33,622 nucleotides of DNA from UBA1268 sp965662195 (GCA_965662195.1 CBFIHA010000037.1:1-33622); one strand, 5' to 3'. Counted from the first letter of the stretch, positions 15,676 through 24,823 are shown. Translations and numbers: made by a program. Notes: generated from the sequence alone by a model not told the origin.

Positions 15676-17086
15676 GACCACATCTGTTCCTCCCCCGGCA
15701 ACCGCCACCCCAAGCCCGCGACGCAGCCGCCAGCCGCTGGTCATCGGATTGGCCGTTGTTGTGCTGGTGAGCCTGCTTGTGGGCGTTGCCGCTCCGGAGG
15801 TCTACCGCTATGCCACCTTCCGCGCAACGCACTCAATCACCGAGGATGCCTTCATCGAAGCCCCGCTGATTCATGTCGCCCCGCAGCTGGTCACCGGCCG
15901 ACTGATCAGCTTCCCGGTTGAGGAAAATGACCGGGTGGTGGTGGGCGAGGTGATTGCCCGGATCGACCCGACGCCATTTCAGGATCAGCTTGCCATGGCC
16001 GAGGCCAAGCTCGGTATCGCCCGGGCGGAACTGAAGCGGCAGCAGATCGGCCTCGCCAAGGTCCGCAAGGAGGTGCCGTTGTCGATCGCCCTCGCCGAAC
16101 AGACCTACCGAATGTCGTTGGTCGAGCAGGAAAAAGCCGAGCAGGGCCTGGCCTTCACCCAGGCAGAGGTGGCTGGCAACATCGAGGCCTCGGTCGCGAT
16201 TGTTGCCGTCGCCCGTAGTAATCACGCGCTGGCCGCCACCGACAGCCGCCGGTTCACCAGCCTGGCCGAACAGGAGGCGGTGCCAGCCCGGCGGATGGAG
16301 GAGGCGACCCGGGCTGAGGAGGCGACGAAGTCAGAGCTGGACGCAGCCCTGGCCAAACAGCGGATGGCCAAGGCGGGCACCAAGCAGATCGCCGTCACCG
16401 AGAAGAATTTGGCCCTCGCTCAGGCGGCCGTGAAGAAAGCCGCCCTCGACGTGGCCATTGCCGAGACCGGCTGGGAGACGGTGGCCGAACTTGAGCAGAT
16501 GGTCACGTTGCGAGAAGAGGCGGTCCGCGACGCCGCAGCCGCGGTCACCGCCGCCCGCCACACCCTGGCCCATACGGAGGTGACAGCGCCCAGCGAAGGC
16601 ATCATCGTTCACAAGGCGAAGCATGCCGGTGATGAGGCTCCACCGGGTCTGCCGATCGCGACGCTGCTCGACCCCGAAGCGCTGCATGTGATCGCCAATC
16701 TCGAGGAGACACGGCTGGCCGGGGTCAATCCGGGCAATCGCTGCTCCCTTGAACTCGACGCCCTCGACACCGTCCTGCGCGGCCGGGTGCTCTGGATCAA
16801 CCGGGCGACCGGCGCCGAGTTCTCCCTGCTGCCCCGCGATGTTGTCGCCGGTGAGTTCACCAAAGTGGTCCAGCGGGTGCCGGTCCGGATTGAGATCGAG
16901 CGGGACGAGCACTGGCAGCACTTGCGGGCCGGCATGTCGGTCCGGGTCACGATCGCCCACGGCCCCGGCGACCCCGCGTGGGTCAAACAGGCCGAAGCCG
17001 CGCGGGTCTCCGGTCGCGGTGAACCGGAGACCATCGCCAGTCACCACGAAGGCACGAAGGACACGAAGAAGACAGTGGTTCGATAA
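15668..17086 (+). CDS. HlyD/EmrA-family membrane fusion (adaptor) protein
   Basis: The 472-residue protein bridges the inner-membrane transporter and outer-membrane channel in the periplasm. One transmembrane helix lies at about 25-47 (LVIGLAVVVLVSLLVGVAAP). The first half of the lipoyl-like domain follows (GRLISFPVEENDRVVVGEV, about 75-95), then a long Ala/Glu/Lys-rich coiled-coil hairpin (about 105-310), the second lipoyl half (VTAPSEGIIVHKAKHAGDEA) and a beta-barrel region (VIANLEETRLAGVNPGNRC). The start overlaps the TolC-like gene by 8 bp. The last residues (HHEGTKDTKK) are encoded by a degenerate CACGAAGG octamer array, so the native C-terminus may have been replaced or extended by a repeat insertion. 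The transporter gene follows after 155 bp. Confidence 0.9.
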   Translation: MTETTSVPPPATATPSPRRSRQPLVIGLAVVVLVSLLVGVAAPEVYRYATFRATHSITEDAFIEAPLIHVAPQLVTGRLISFPVEENDRVVVGEVIARIDPTPFQDQLAMAEAKLGIARAELKRQQIGLAKVRKEVPLSIALAEQTYRMSLVEQEKAEQGLAFTQAEVAGNIEASVAIVAVARSNHALAATDSRRFTSLAEQEAVPARRMEEATRAEEATKSELDAALAKQRMAKAGTKQIAVTEKNLALAQAAVKKAALDVAIAETGWETVAELEQMVTLREEAVRDAAAAVTAARHTLAHTEVTAPSEGIIVHKAKHAGDEAPPGLPIATLLDPEALHVIANLEETRLAGVNPGNRCSLELDALDTVLRGRVLWINRATGAEFSLLPRDVVAGEFTKVVQRVPVRIEIERDEHWQHLRAGMSVRVTIAHGPGDPAWVKQAEAARVSGRGEPETIASHHEGTKDTKKTVVR

Positions 17087-17214
17087 AGGACCTGCAGCAT
17101 CCTCTCCTGCGGCCTGCTGCGGTCCTGCCTTCGTGAGAAAGGCGATCGAAAACGTTTCGCGGCGAGATACTGGCAGAACTCAAACGCTTCCCTCCGTGCC
17201 TCTGTGTCTCTGTG
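17045..17214. repeat. Paired octamer arrays in opposite orientation with nested inverted repeats
   Basis: 17045-17068 reads CACGAAGG, CACGAAGG, ACACGAAG. 17191-17214 reads CCTCCGTG, CCTCTGTG, TCTCTGTG, which on the minus strand gives units of the form CACRGAGG. Between them are two inverted repeats: CACGAAGGCA (17045-17054) with TGCCTTCGTG (17126-17135), and GCAGCA (17094-17099) with TGCTGC (17115-17120). The element spans the end of the adaptor gene and most of the gap to the transporter gene. Similar CACGAAGG and CACAGAGG arrays are, from memory, widespread in environmental genomes. Confidence 0.65.
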
Positions 17215-17241
17215 TGATCTTCTGGAAAAGAACGAAGCGCC

Positions 17242-18822
17242 ATGACCACACGCCCCCCAACAAGCAGCCGGCTCCAGCTGGCGGTGATGATGGTGGCAGC
17301 GTTGGCGGTGCTGGCGACGGTTTACCAGACGCTGGTACTCACCGGACTGGTCAACGACACGATTCGCCGGGCGCTTGAGTACGACAAGGCCGACCAGCTC
17401 TGGGCTGAGGTCGCCTGGGGGGTGCCGATGCTCTACGGCCTCTTCGGCAGCCTCGCCCTGGCCGGCAAGATCGGCGCACGCGACACGCTCGTCATTGGCC
17501 TGGCCTTCTTCGCGGCGGGCAACCTGCTCTGCGGCTGCGCCACCGACTTCTCCAGCTTCTGCTGTGGCCGAATCGTGGAAGGGATCGGTAAGGGCATGAC
17601 AATCGGACTGTTCCGCAACTATCTCTACGGGCGGTTCGATCGGATGTTTCTCGGTGCCGTGCTCTTCTACGGCATTTTCGCCTATGCCAGCCGCCCCCTC
17701 TCGCCCTGGCTGGCCGTCTGGATGACCGACGCCTTCTCCTGGCGGTGGGTCTGGTGGATGAACGTGCCGGTCTGCCTGATCGGGATCGGCCTGCTTCTGA
17801 CCTGGCTGCCGGCTGACCGCCCATCAACGCAGGATGCCAGCCATGAGCGACCAAGGGTCGATACCCTGCTGATCCACCTGCTGGTGCTCTGGGTGGTGAG
17901 CCTGATGGTGGTCACCGACAAGGGCCGGGAACTGGGCGGCTTCACGAGCAATACCTATGTGGTGATGGTCGTAGCCTGTGGCCTGCTTGGGGCCCTGCTC
18001 GTCCTGCGGTTTGCCTTTGGCATGTCACCTGCCGATCACCTCCGCCAGATCCTCAGTTCACGGGTCTATGTGCTGGCCATCACGACTCGCATGCTGCTGA
18101 TTCTGCAATTGGCAGCGGTGCTCGGCGTGGTTGGCCAATACCTGACTGAGCTGCGGCACTATCCGCGGGAGTTGGCCGGCATGATCTTTTTTCCGGCCGC
18201 CCCCGGCATGCTCCTCGGCACCCTGGTGACCGCCCCGATCCGCCACCGTCAACTGCGGCACGGCACGCTGCTATTGGGCAGTCTCGGCTCCGCGGCGGCG
18301 ATCTGGTGGCTTGCCGGGCTTGACCTGGGCACCGCGCGCTGGCAAACGGCAGCTGCGCTGGGCGGCTGGGGATTTTTCCTGGGTATGCTGCCGGCCTCGT
18401 TCCTGATCGATGAGGTGGAGGGCATCGACCGTCGCAACATGCCCTACGCCGGCCTACTGGCCGTGGTGGCGTTGGTCGTGCCGCTGGTGATCGTGCCATC
18501 AATCATGTCCGCGGCGGTCGCCTCAGGCGCCGATGTCGCCTACGCCAAGCAGCGGCGGGCTGTGCGGGCCGAACGGCCGCCGGTCATGACGGCGCTCGGC
18601 CGGACCGCCGACCATCTGGCCGTTCGCGGCCAGCCCCCCCGCACTGCTGCTGCCGGTTCGGTCGTCACCGTGGCCGCCCTCGTCAAGCTCCGCAGTGCAA
18701 CCACCGGTGTCCAGTCAGCCTTGGCGACGCTGGCCGTCTTCTGCGGCTGCCTGGGCGGGCTCACCGCGGTCGCCTTCCTCACGCTGCCGCACGCCTGGCC
18801 CAATCAGCGGTATTCGCGGTGA
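17242..18822 (+). CDS. MFS transporter, DHA2 (EmrB-like) family
   Basis: This is a proton-driven multidrug-type exporter of the inner membrane, 526 residues. I count about 14 hydrophobic segments, as expected for the DHA2 family, from LAVMMVAALAVLATVYQTL at the start to ALATLAVFCGCLGGLTAVAF near the end. The segment SWRWVWWMNVPVCLIGIGLL matches the conserved DHA2 motif after helix 5. RIVEGIGKGMTIGLFRNYL corresponds to helix 4. Together with the TolC-like and HlyD-like genes upstream it completes an EmrAB-TolC type system; the substrate cannot be told. The region after about residue 430 has a long soluble loop rich in Arg/Ala (KQRRAVRAERPPVM) before the last helix. The ribosome site (GGAAAAG) is weak. 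Confidence 0.87.
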   Translation: MTTRPPTSSRLQLAVMMVAALAVLATVYQTLVLTGLVNDTIRRALEYDKADQLWAEVAWGVPMLYGLFGSLALAGKIGARDTLVIGLAFFAAGNLLCGCATDFSSFCCGRIVEGIGKGMTIGLFRNYLYGRFDRMFLGAVLFYGIFAYASRPLSPWLAVWMTDAFSWRWVWWMNVPVCLIGIGLLLTWLPADRPSTQDASHERPRVDTLLIHLLVLWVVSLMVVTDKGRELGGFTSNTYVVMVVACGLLGALLVLRFAFGMSPADHLRQILSSRVYVLAITTRMLLILQLAAVLGVVGQYLTELRHYPRELAGMIFFPAAPGMLLGTLVTAPIRHRQLRHGTLLLGSLGSAAAIWWLAGLDLGTARWQTAAALGGWGFFLGMLPASFLIDEVEGIDRRNMPYAGLLAVVALVVPLVIVPSIMSAAVASGADVAYAKQRRAVRAERPPVMTALGRTADHLAVRGQPPRTAAAGSVVTVAALVKLRSATTGVQSALATLAVFCGCLGGLTAVAFLTLPHAWPNQRYSR

Positions 18823-18869
18823 GGCTGCGGCCCCCCGTCTCCAGCCCCTCACTGACGGCATCTGCCAGC

Positions 18870-21800
18870 TCAGTTACTCGCTGGCGTGAAGCCAACCGCT
18901 GACAGGCCGGTGCCGACGGAGACGCCATCCCAGCCCAGGATCGAGAAGGCGGTCTGGCCATCGGTGCCCCCGGCTGGAGGCACCCAGCGGAGCTGGTCGG
19001 TCGGGCCGATCACCCGCTGGGCCAGTCGCTGGAGCAGCACCTGGGGCGAACTTTCCGTTGGTTGCCGCGTGACATCAAGCCACCGCTGGCCGTCCCACTT
19101 CTCAACCCGGCCGACCGTGGTCGTGGCGACCACGAAACGCTCGCCCGTGGGCTGGTCAAGGACGGCCCCAGACAGTTCGGCCCACGAAAACTGAATCGGC
19201 TGGGGCCCAATCACCGACCGGTCGATGCGGATCGTCGCTGAGCGTCGTAACGGCGGCCGGGCGATCGAAGCTGGCAACGAGACCGCAAAGTTCACGCTGA
19301 CAAGTTGCTGGCCGACACCGTACGCGAATTCATAGGCGGCCTGCGGAGTGATCAGCCTGCGGCCCGGTGGCACGAGCAGCTGCGGCCGAATTGGCCCCGC
19401 CACTGTCACCGGTGGCAGGCCAGTGAAGCTGTAGCCGCCGTCGGCGCCGGTCTCGACCGAGGGCTCAGCCGTCTGCAAGTAAAGCTCCCACGACTCGAGC
19501 GTGGCAGTGCGGGCGGGATCGGAGTCGGCACTTTGCACCTCAAGCTGCCAGCGGCCGTTCGGGCTGTTGCCAACAACTGCTGCCAGATCGACCTGCGACA
19601 GCACAGCGTGGCCGGAGCCATTGAGAAACGCGCTGACCGGGGTCTCGAACTGACTCACCAGACGGGCATGCGGCTGGCCGTCAGCTGGCAGCAGCAGCGG
19701 ATACGGGTTGAAACTACTCGCCAAGGTTCCCTCGCCCAGTACCGTCGTACCCTGAAGCGGCACTCGCACACCGTCCGGCGAAATCAGCGAGAGAAACAGG
19801 GGGCCGAACAGCTGATCGGTGAGCGCCTGATCGCTCTGCAGCGTGAACACCACGCCGAGATCAGTGACTGCACCGGGCAGACCGCTGACATCGATGCCAG
19901 CGGTCGCCGTGAACGGCTGCTGCAGCGGGCCGGTGTTGGGGATGTTGGAATTCTCGATGAGCGAGCGAACCCCGATGGCCGTCGACTCACTCGACTGAAA
20001 GCCGACAAACGCCCGCGTCGCTCCCACCGCCGGGGCCCGGTCAAACTGGCCATTGCCATTGAGGTCGAGAAAGACCGTCACGCCGGCCAACGGTCGCTCG
20101 TCGAGCGACCGGCTGCCACTGCGGTCGAAATCCTCAAAGACCGTTCCAGCCACCGTCACGCCGGCAACACGGGCAAGGGCTCGCTCGGCCCTGATCAGGC
20201 CGGAGCCGGTCGCCCGCGGCCCGCCGGCATCTGGCATATCGCTGGCGGTAGCGCCGAGGATGGTAAAGATCTCTTCTGGGGACAACATCGGGGCAAGCTG
20301 TCTCATGAGCGCCGCGACAGCGGCCGCATTGGGAGCGGCCGCCGACGTGCCACTGAAGTTTGGCAGCCCGTTGAGATCGACATCACTGCCGAAAAAGGAA
20401 GTATCGCCGATGTTTGGGGCGACGAAGCGGGGCTGCTGGCGGAGCACGGGGTCGGCGAGCCGCTGGCCATCCTCACTAAAAAGAATCGGGGTGCCGCCCC
20501 AGGAGCTCGACGGGGCCAGTTCGCCCGGCGTCTGCCGATACGCAGGCGTCCGAAAATAGAAGCTCGCCCCGACCGCTGCCGCCGTCGCCGAATTGGCATG
20601 CCCAGCAATGGTGCCGTCGCCAGCAACGTACTCCGGCTCCAGGGTGGCATGATAGGTCTGGTACTTGAAATAGCCGGGGGCCACGCCTCCAGCATGGGCG
20701 ACAACCAGCTGCACCGCCTCCAGTCCGGCAGGAATCGGCAGCGTTCCTCCCAGCGCCGGATCGGCGTCGAGCTGATGATTGCCCTCGAGGCGGGTGAGCA
20801 GTTGGGTGCCGTCGGCGGAAAAGACGTAAAGGTCAACATCGCTGCCGTTATCCTCCCAGGGCTGGTCCCACTGCATGACGATCCGCACGCTGTCGAGCCC
20901 AGCCGGAACCCCCACGGTCTGAAAGACATCGGTGCCGGGGCCAGGGTCGAAGTCATGCAGGACCAGCCCCGCCACGTCGGCAAGTTCGGCCGGTAGCCCC
21001 TCAAGCTCGGCAGCCGCCACCGGCCGAAAGTCAGCGGCATAGCTGTTGCGGCCAAAGTTGCCCGCCGAGGTGAAGTAGACAACGCCAAAGTCACGCACGA
21101 CATCATCAACGGCCTGCGCGACGATGCCATCCTGAAACCAGGGTGCCCCCCCCTCGGTGATATCATCAACGATGATCTGGCAGCCAGCCTCAGCGAGCAT
21201 CCGGATGCTCTCAGCAAAAGCCGCTGGCGTGTCGCCGTTGGCCGCAAAGGCCAGCGACGCGCCCGGTGCGATCGAGTGGACCAGTTGGGCCATTGCCCGC
21301 CCCTCGTCGGAACCGGGCTTCGGCTCACCATCCTGCGTGTACAGCGGATGGTCCTTGAGTACCTCGATATCGGCGGGCAGCGCCCCGATGCTCACGTCAT
21401 AGGCATAGCCGCCCAGATTATTGAAGCTGTCAGAAATCACCCCCACGCGAATCCCGCTGCCATCGACCCCGAACCGGGCTCGGGCCGCGTCAACCCCGAG
21501 GGCAATGGCAGCCTGATTGGTCACTGGAATCGCGTTGGCGACCGACTCAAGGGCCACATCGCCATAATCGAGGGCAGGAATGGCAGCCAGATCGTCGATC
21601 GCGGTGAAGGGAACTACCGCTGAGACATGATCCTCCACCGTGACGATCGTGGTCGCGCCGAGTGCCACCAGGTCGGTCGCCAGGCTACTGGCCTGGCCGT
21701 CGTGGGCCACAGCCGACACGAGGACACCGTCAATTGACCCGCCGTTGCCCCAGACAATCAGCTCGCGGTGGGGCGTGTCGGCCGGCAGGCTGAAGAGATC

Positions 21801-22040
21801 GGTTGTCGGCTGAGATTCAGCAGCGGCAGAAATGTAGGCCAGCAGATCCCCCAGAGCCGCCTGCACCTCAGGATCAACCGGCACCGCCTCGCCGGCAGCG
21901 TCGTAAACGACGCCAGGATGGCTTGCCAGCAGCTGTCGGGGCTCAAGCCATTCAGCCCGGAACCGCTGCCGCGAACCCTCATTCCGCCGCGACCGGCGGA
22001 ATGAGATCGCAGCGAAAATCCTCTCAAGCCCAGACACCAT
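18870..22040 (-). CDS. Subtilisin-fold (S8/S53-like) surface protein with LEPR-XLL, SdrD_B-like and P domains
   Basis: The 1056-residue protein starts with a basic region and WLEPRQLLA (31-39), the LEPR-XLL motif of planctomycete surface or exported proteins. The peptidase-like domain (about 190-625) has Asp204 in VISDSFNN, SAGN with oxyanion-type Asn328, and nucleophile Ser566 in FSGTSAAAP. Where subtilisins have HGTxVA it reads SDEGRAMAQLVHSIAPGA, with Glu246 in place of His. After it comes an SdrD_B-like start (VFEDFDRSGSRSLDERPLAG, DLNGNGQFD), then a proprotein-convertase P-domain (about 675-895; LFLSLISPDGVRVPL, GNSPNGRWQLEVQSAD), then GADGGYSFTGLPP, which looks like the second half of the same B-type repeat. 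The ATG at 22040 is preceded by GGCGAGG 7 nt away. It is probably cell-surface; activity is uncertain. Confidence 0.88.
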   Translation of the reverse strand: MVSGLERIFAAISFRRSRRNEGSRQRFRAEWLEPRQLLASHPGVVYDAAGEAVPVDPEVQAALGDLLAYISAAAESQPTTDLFSLPADTPHRELIVWGNGGSIDGVLVSAVAHDGQASSLATDLVALGATTIVTVEDHVSAVVPFTAIDDLAAIPALDYGDVALESVANAIPVTNQAAIALGVDAARARFGVDGSGIRVGVISDSFNNLGGYAYDVSIGALPADIEVLKDHPLYTQDGEPKPGSDEGRAMAQLVHSIAPGASLAFAANGDTPAAFAESIRMLAEAGCQIIVDDITEGGAPWFQDGIVAQAVDDVVRDFGVVYFTSAGNFGRNSYAADFRPVAAAELEGLPAELADVAGLVLHDFDPGPGTDVFQTVGVPAGLDSVRIVMQWDQPWEDNGSDVDLYVFSADGTQLLTRLEGNHQLDADPALGGTLPIPAGLEAVQLVVAHAGGVAPGYFKYQTYHATLEPEYVAGDGTIAGHANSATAAAVGASFYFRTPAYRQTPGELAPSSSWGGTPILFSEDGQRLADPVLRQQPRFVAPNIGDTSFFGSDVDLNGLPNFSGTSAAAPNAAAVAALMRQLAPMLSPEEIFTILGATASDMPDAGGPRATGSGLIRAERALARVAGVTVAGTVFEDFDRSGSRSLDERPLAGVTVFLDLNGNGQFDRAPAVGATRAFVGFQSSESTAIGVRSLIENSNIPNTGPLQQPFTATAGIDVSGLPGAVTDLGVVFTLQSDQALTDQLFGPLFLSLISPDGVRVPLQGTTVLGEGTLASSFNPYPLLLPADGQPHARLVSQFETPVSAFLNGSGHAVLSQVDLAAVVGNSPNGRWQLEVQSADSDPARTATLESWELYLQTAEPSVETGADGGYSFTGLPPVTVAGPIRPQLLVPPGRRLITPQAAYEFAYGVGQQLVSVNFAVSLPASIARPPLRRSATIRIDRSVIGPQPIQFSWAELSGAVLDQPTGERFVVATTTVGRVEKWDGQRWLDVTRQPTESSPQVLLQRLAQRVIGPTDQLRWVPPAGGTDGQTAFSILGWDGVSVGTGLSAVGFTPASN

Positions 22041-22342
22041 TTTGTAGCCTCGCCAACACTCCGTTGCAGCGCTCTGAGTTATTTCATTCTTACCCAAAAA
22101 CCGACAGCAGGGCGATAGCGTTTCAGCCGCCAACAGGCCGTTCCATTCACCTTTGCCGACAGCGTCATCGCGGCTGGCAGCCCGCCCCCTCCGTGGTGCA
22201 CAGTTTTTAGAAAAAGCCTGCCGCCGCAGGATGCGGCGAACAGCAACTCGACAACCCTCGGCGTTTTCGGGGGTTGCCCCAGTGGGCTCAGGATCGCCCG
22301 CATGCGCGGGCAAGGGCCATGGCTGGCTTTTTCCACGGACAG
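22041..22342 (-). other. Gap between glycogen phosphorylase and the subtilisin-fold gene
   Basis: About 300 bp without a supportable gene. The frame of the downstream gene stays open to 22313, but the sequence has no signal and lies before the LEPR-XLL start. It holds a GAGG ribosome site, a possible terminator at 22211-22230, a 7-bp hairpin at 22222-22238 and a 6-bp hairpin GCCCGC-ATGC-GCGGGC near 22296-22311. Confidence 0.45.
22211..22230 (-). terminator. Weak rho-independent-like terminator after glycogen phosphorylase
   Basis: Read on the minus strand, CCTGC-GGCG-GCAGG is followed by C and five T residues (plus-strand AAAAA at 22211-22215). The stem is only 5 bp but GC-rich. An alternative 7-bp stem, CGCCGCA-TCC-TGCGGCG (22222-22238), overlaps it and would put the T run 6 nt away. 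Confidence 0.35.
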
Positions 22343-22358
22343 CTAGATGCCGCTGTCC
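22337..22358. repeat. Inverted repeat across the stop codon of glycogen phosphorylase
   Basis: GGACAGC (22337-22343) and GCTGTCC (22352-22358) are perfect 7-bp arms around an 8-nt loop. The TAG stop (22343-22345) begins in the arm. No T run follows on either strand, so it is not a standard terminator. Confidence 0.45.
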
Positions 22359-24823
22359 ACTGGGCAGGGACTCACCCGCCAGATCTCGCGGGCGTACTCG
22401 CCGATCGTACGGTCGCTGGAAAAGCGGCCGCTGCGGGCGGTATTGAGGATCGCCATCTGGGCCCAGGCGGGCCGGTCTTCGTACCGCTGCCCCAGCCGCT
22501 CCTGGGCCTCGACGTAGGGGCCGAGGTCGGCGAGGTGCATGTAGTGGTCTCCCCGATGCAACAGCATCTCCCGGAGCGGCTCAAAGATACCCGGCTCGTC
22601 GTGATTGAAGTGGTTGTTGAAAATCAGTTGCAGCGCCGCATGGGTCTCGGGCTCATTGTGGTAGTGCCAGCCGGGTGAATATGCGCCGCGGGTTTCGATC
22701 ACCTCTCGGGCGTTGAGGCCGAAGAGGAAGCAATTTTCTTCGCCGACCGCCTCGGCGATCTCAATCGTCGCCCCGTCGCGGGTGCCCATCGTGATGGCAC
22801 CGTTGATCATGAACTTCATATTGCTGGTGCCGCTGGCCTCGTAGCCGGCTGTCGAGATCTGTTCGGAGACGTCACTGGCCGGAATCAGATGCTCCGCCAG
22901 GGTGACCGAATAGTTCGGCAGAAACTCAACCCGCAACCGCTCCCGCATTTGTGGGTCGCGGTTGACCGTCCGGCCGATGCTGGTGATCAGCTTGATGATC
23001 AGCTTGGCGAGGTGGTAAGCCGGTGCCGCCTTGCCGGCGAACAGAAAGGTTCGCGGCGGCAGGTCGAGGCTGGGGTCCGCCCGCAGCCGGTTGTAGTGCA
23101 CCACAATCTGGAGCGCTGCCAGCAGCTGCCGCTTGTATTCGTGAATCCGCTTGATCTGGGTGTCAAAGATCGTGTCGGGGTCGATCTCGATGCCTGCCGT
23201 CCGCCTGATCCAGTCGACAAAGCGTGCTTTTGCAGTTCGCTTGGCCGCCAGGAACCGCTCGCGGAAGGCGGCATCGGCAGCCAGCGGCTCAATCGCCCGC
23301 AGCCGGTCGAGATCGGCGATCCAGCCATCGCCGATCACCTCCCGCAACAGCCCGGCCAGACTGGGGTTGGCCAGCAGCAGCCAGCGGCGGGGCGTCACGC
23401 CGTTGGTCTTGTTACTGAACCGCTCTGGGAAAATCTCGGCAAAGTCATGAACCGTCTTCTCCTTGAGCAGTTGCGTGTGGATCGCGGCCACACCGTTGGT
23501 GGAGTGGGTGCCGACGATCGCCAGGTGGGCCATCCGGACCACCCGCTGGGGCTGCTCCTCAATCAGGCTCATCCGCTGAATCCGATCGGGATCGTCGGGG
23601 TATGCTCGGCCGACCGCACCGAGGAACCGCCGATTGATCTCATAGATAATGTCGAGCTGCCGCGGCAGCAACTCTTCGAAGAGGGCCACCGGCCACTTCT
23701 CGAGTGCCTCCGGCAGCAGCGTGTGATTGGTATAGGCGAGCGTCTTCCGGGTGATTTCCCAGGCCTCGCCCCAGCCCAGCCCGGCCTCATCCAGCAGGAT
23801 CGCCATCAGCTCAGCCACTGCCATGGCTGGGTGCGTGTCGTTGAGCTGGATGGCGACCTTCTCCGGCAGGTCCCGCCAGGCGTTGCCGCGACGGCGGAAC
23901 CGGGCGATGATGTCGGCCAGCGAGCACCGGACCAGAAAATACTCCTGGATGAACCGCAGTGACCGGCCCCGGGGGGTCGAGTCGTCCGGGTAGAGCACCC
24001 GGGTGACCGTCTCGGCGAGCATTTTGTCAGCGACCGAGCCGACAAAGTCGCCGCCGGAAAACTGGCCGAAGTCAAAGACGTCGCTGGCCGACGCCCGCCA
24101 GAGCCGCAGCGTATTGACGGTGCGGCCGCCATAGCCGACCACCGGCCGATCGTAGGGAACACCGATGATGGTGTGGGTCTGGCCGCGAACGGCATAGATT
24201 TCACCAGCACGAAACTCAAACCGGCTGGCCAGCGAGACCGGCACGGCCTTGGTCGGCCGCATCACCTCCCAGGGGTCGGGGTGGGCCAGCCAGTTGTCGG
24301 GCCGTTCGACCTGATAGCCGTTGTGCAGATCCTGCCGGAAAATGCCGTAGTCGTACCGCAGCCCATAGCCCATCGCCGGAATGCCGAGGGTGGCCAACGA
24401 ATCGATGAAGCAGGCGGCCAGCCGGCCAAGGCCGCCATTTCCCAGGCCGGCATCAGGCTCACTTTCGACAATCTGATGCCAGTCCTGATGGTGGTCCGAC
24501 CGTAGATCTTCACGAACAAAGTCGTCGACCCGCATGTTGATGAGATTGTTCTCGAGCATCCGGCCGATCAGAAACTCCATCGACAGGTAGTAGACCTGCT
24601 TGGGGTTCTTCCGGTCGTAGGTGGCGGTGGTCATCATCCACCGCTGGGCCAGCACGTCCCGCAGCGTCCGGGCCACCGCCTCGAACCGCTCCCGCTGGGT
24701 CGCCTGTTCGGGCGGCACCACATGGTTGAAGACCAGATTGCGATCGTAGTAATCGCGGCCCGCCAACCGAAAACCACCGCACTCGTACGGGTCCAGTTCG
24801 CTGGTCAGATCGGTCGTTGACAT
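22343..24823 (-). CDS. glgP: Glycogen/starch/alpha-glucan phosphorylase
   Basis: This PLP-dependent enzyme releases glucose 1-phosphate from the non-reducing ends of alpha-1,4-glucan, mobilising storage glycogen. The 826-residue length matches the family (E. coli GlgP about 815). Conserved parts include YYLSMEFLIGRML, EPDAGLGNGGLGRLAACF, NDTHPAMAVAELMA, FSNKTNGVTPRRWL, IHEYKRQLL and EASGTSNMKFMINGA; Lys670 in the last motif is the expected PLP lysine. The start ATG has a GGGGAG site 7 nt upstream. It lies 129 bp after the DUF1622 gene on the same strand. The protein is cytosolic. No regulatory phosphorylation segment can be judged. Maltodextrin phosphorylase activity is an alternative that the sequence does not separate. 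Confidence 0.97.
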   Translation of the reverse strand: MSTTDLTSELDPYECGGFRLAGRDYYDRNLVFNHVVPPEQATQRERFEAVARTLRDVLAQRWMMTTATYDRKNPKQVYYLSMEFLIGRMLENNLINMRVDDFVREDLRSDHHQDWHQIVESEPDAGLGNGGLGRLAACFIDSLATLGIPAMGYGLRYDYGIFRQDLHNGYQVERPDNWLAHPDPWEVMRPTKAVPVSLASRFEFRAGEIYAVRGQTHTIIGVPYDRPVVGYGGRTVNTLRLWRASASDVFDFGQFSGGDFVGSVADKMLAETVTRVLYPDDSTPRGRSLRFIQEYFLVRCSLADIIARFRRRGNAWRDLPEKVAIQLNDTHPAMAVAELMAILLDEAGLGWGEAWEITRKTLAYTNHTLLPEALEKWPVALFEELLPRQLDIIYEINRRFLGAVGRAYPDDPDRIQRMSLIEEQPQRVVRMAHLAIVGTHSTNGVAAIHTQLLKEKTVHDFAEIFPERFSNKTNGVTPRRWLLLANPSLAGLLREVIGDGWIADLDRLRAIEPLAADAAFRERFLAAKRTAKARFVDWIRRTAGIEIDPDTIFDTQIKRIHEYKRQLLAALQIVVHYNRLRADPSLDLPPRTFLFAGKAAPAYHLAKLIIKLITSIGRTVNRDPQMRERLRVEFLPNYSVTLAEHLIPASDVSEQISTAGYEASGTSNMKFMINGAITMGTRDGATIEIAEAVGEENCFLFGLNAREVIETRGAYSPGWHYHNEPETHAALQLIFNNHFNHDEPGIFEPLREMLLHRGDHYMHLADLGPYVEAQERLGQRYEDRPAWAQMAILNTARSGRFSSDRTIGEYAREIWRVSPCPVDSGI

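Noticed and set aside
19305..20996. 563-codon plus-strand frame opposite the subtilisin-fold gene
   Set aside because: It lies wholly antisense to a gene with clear domains. The translation is low-complexity and rich in Arg, Gly and His with no recognisable domain.
22889..23962. 357-codon plus-strand frame opposite glycogen phosphorylase
   Set aside because: It is a codon-bias shadow of the phosphorylase gene, with no motif or start signal of its own.
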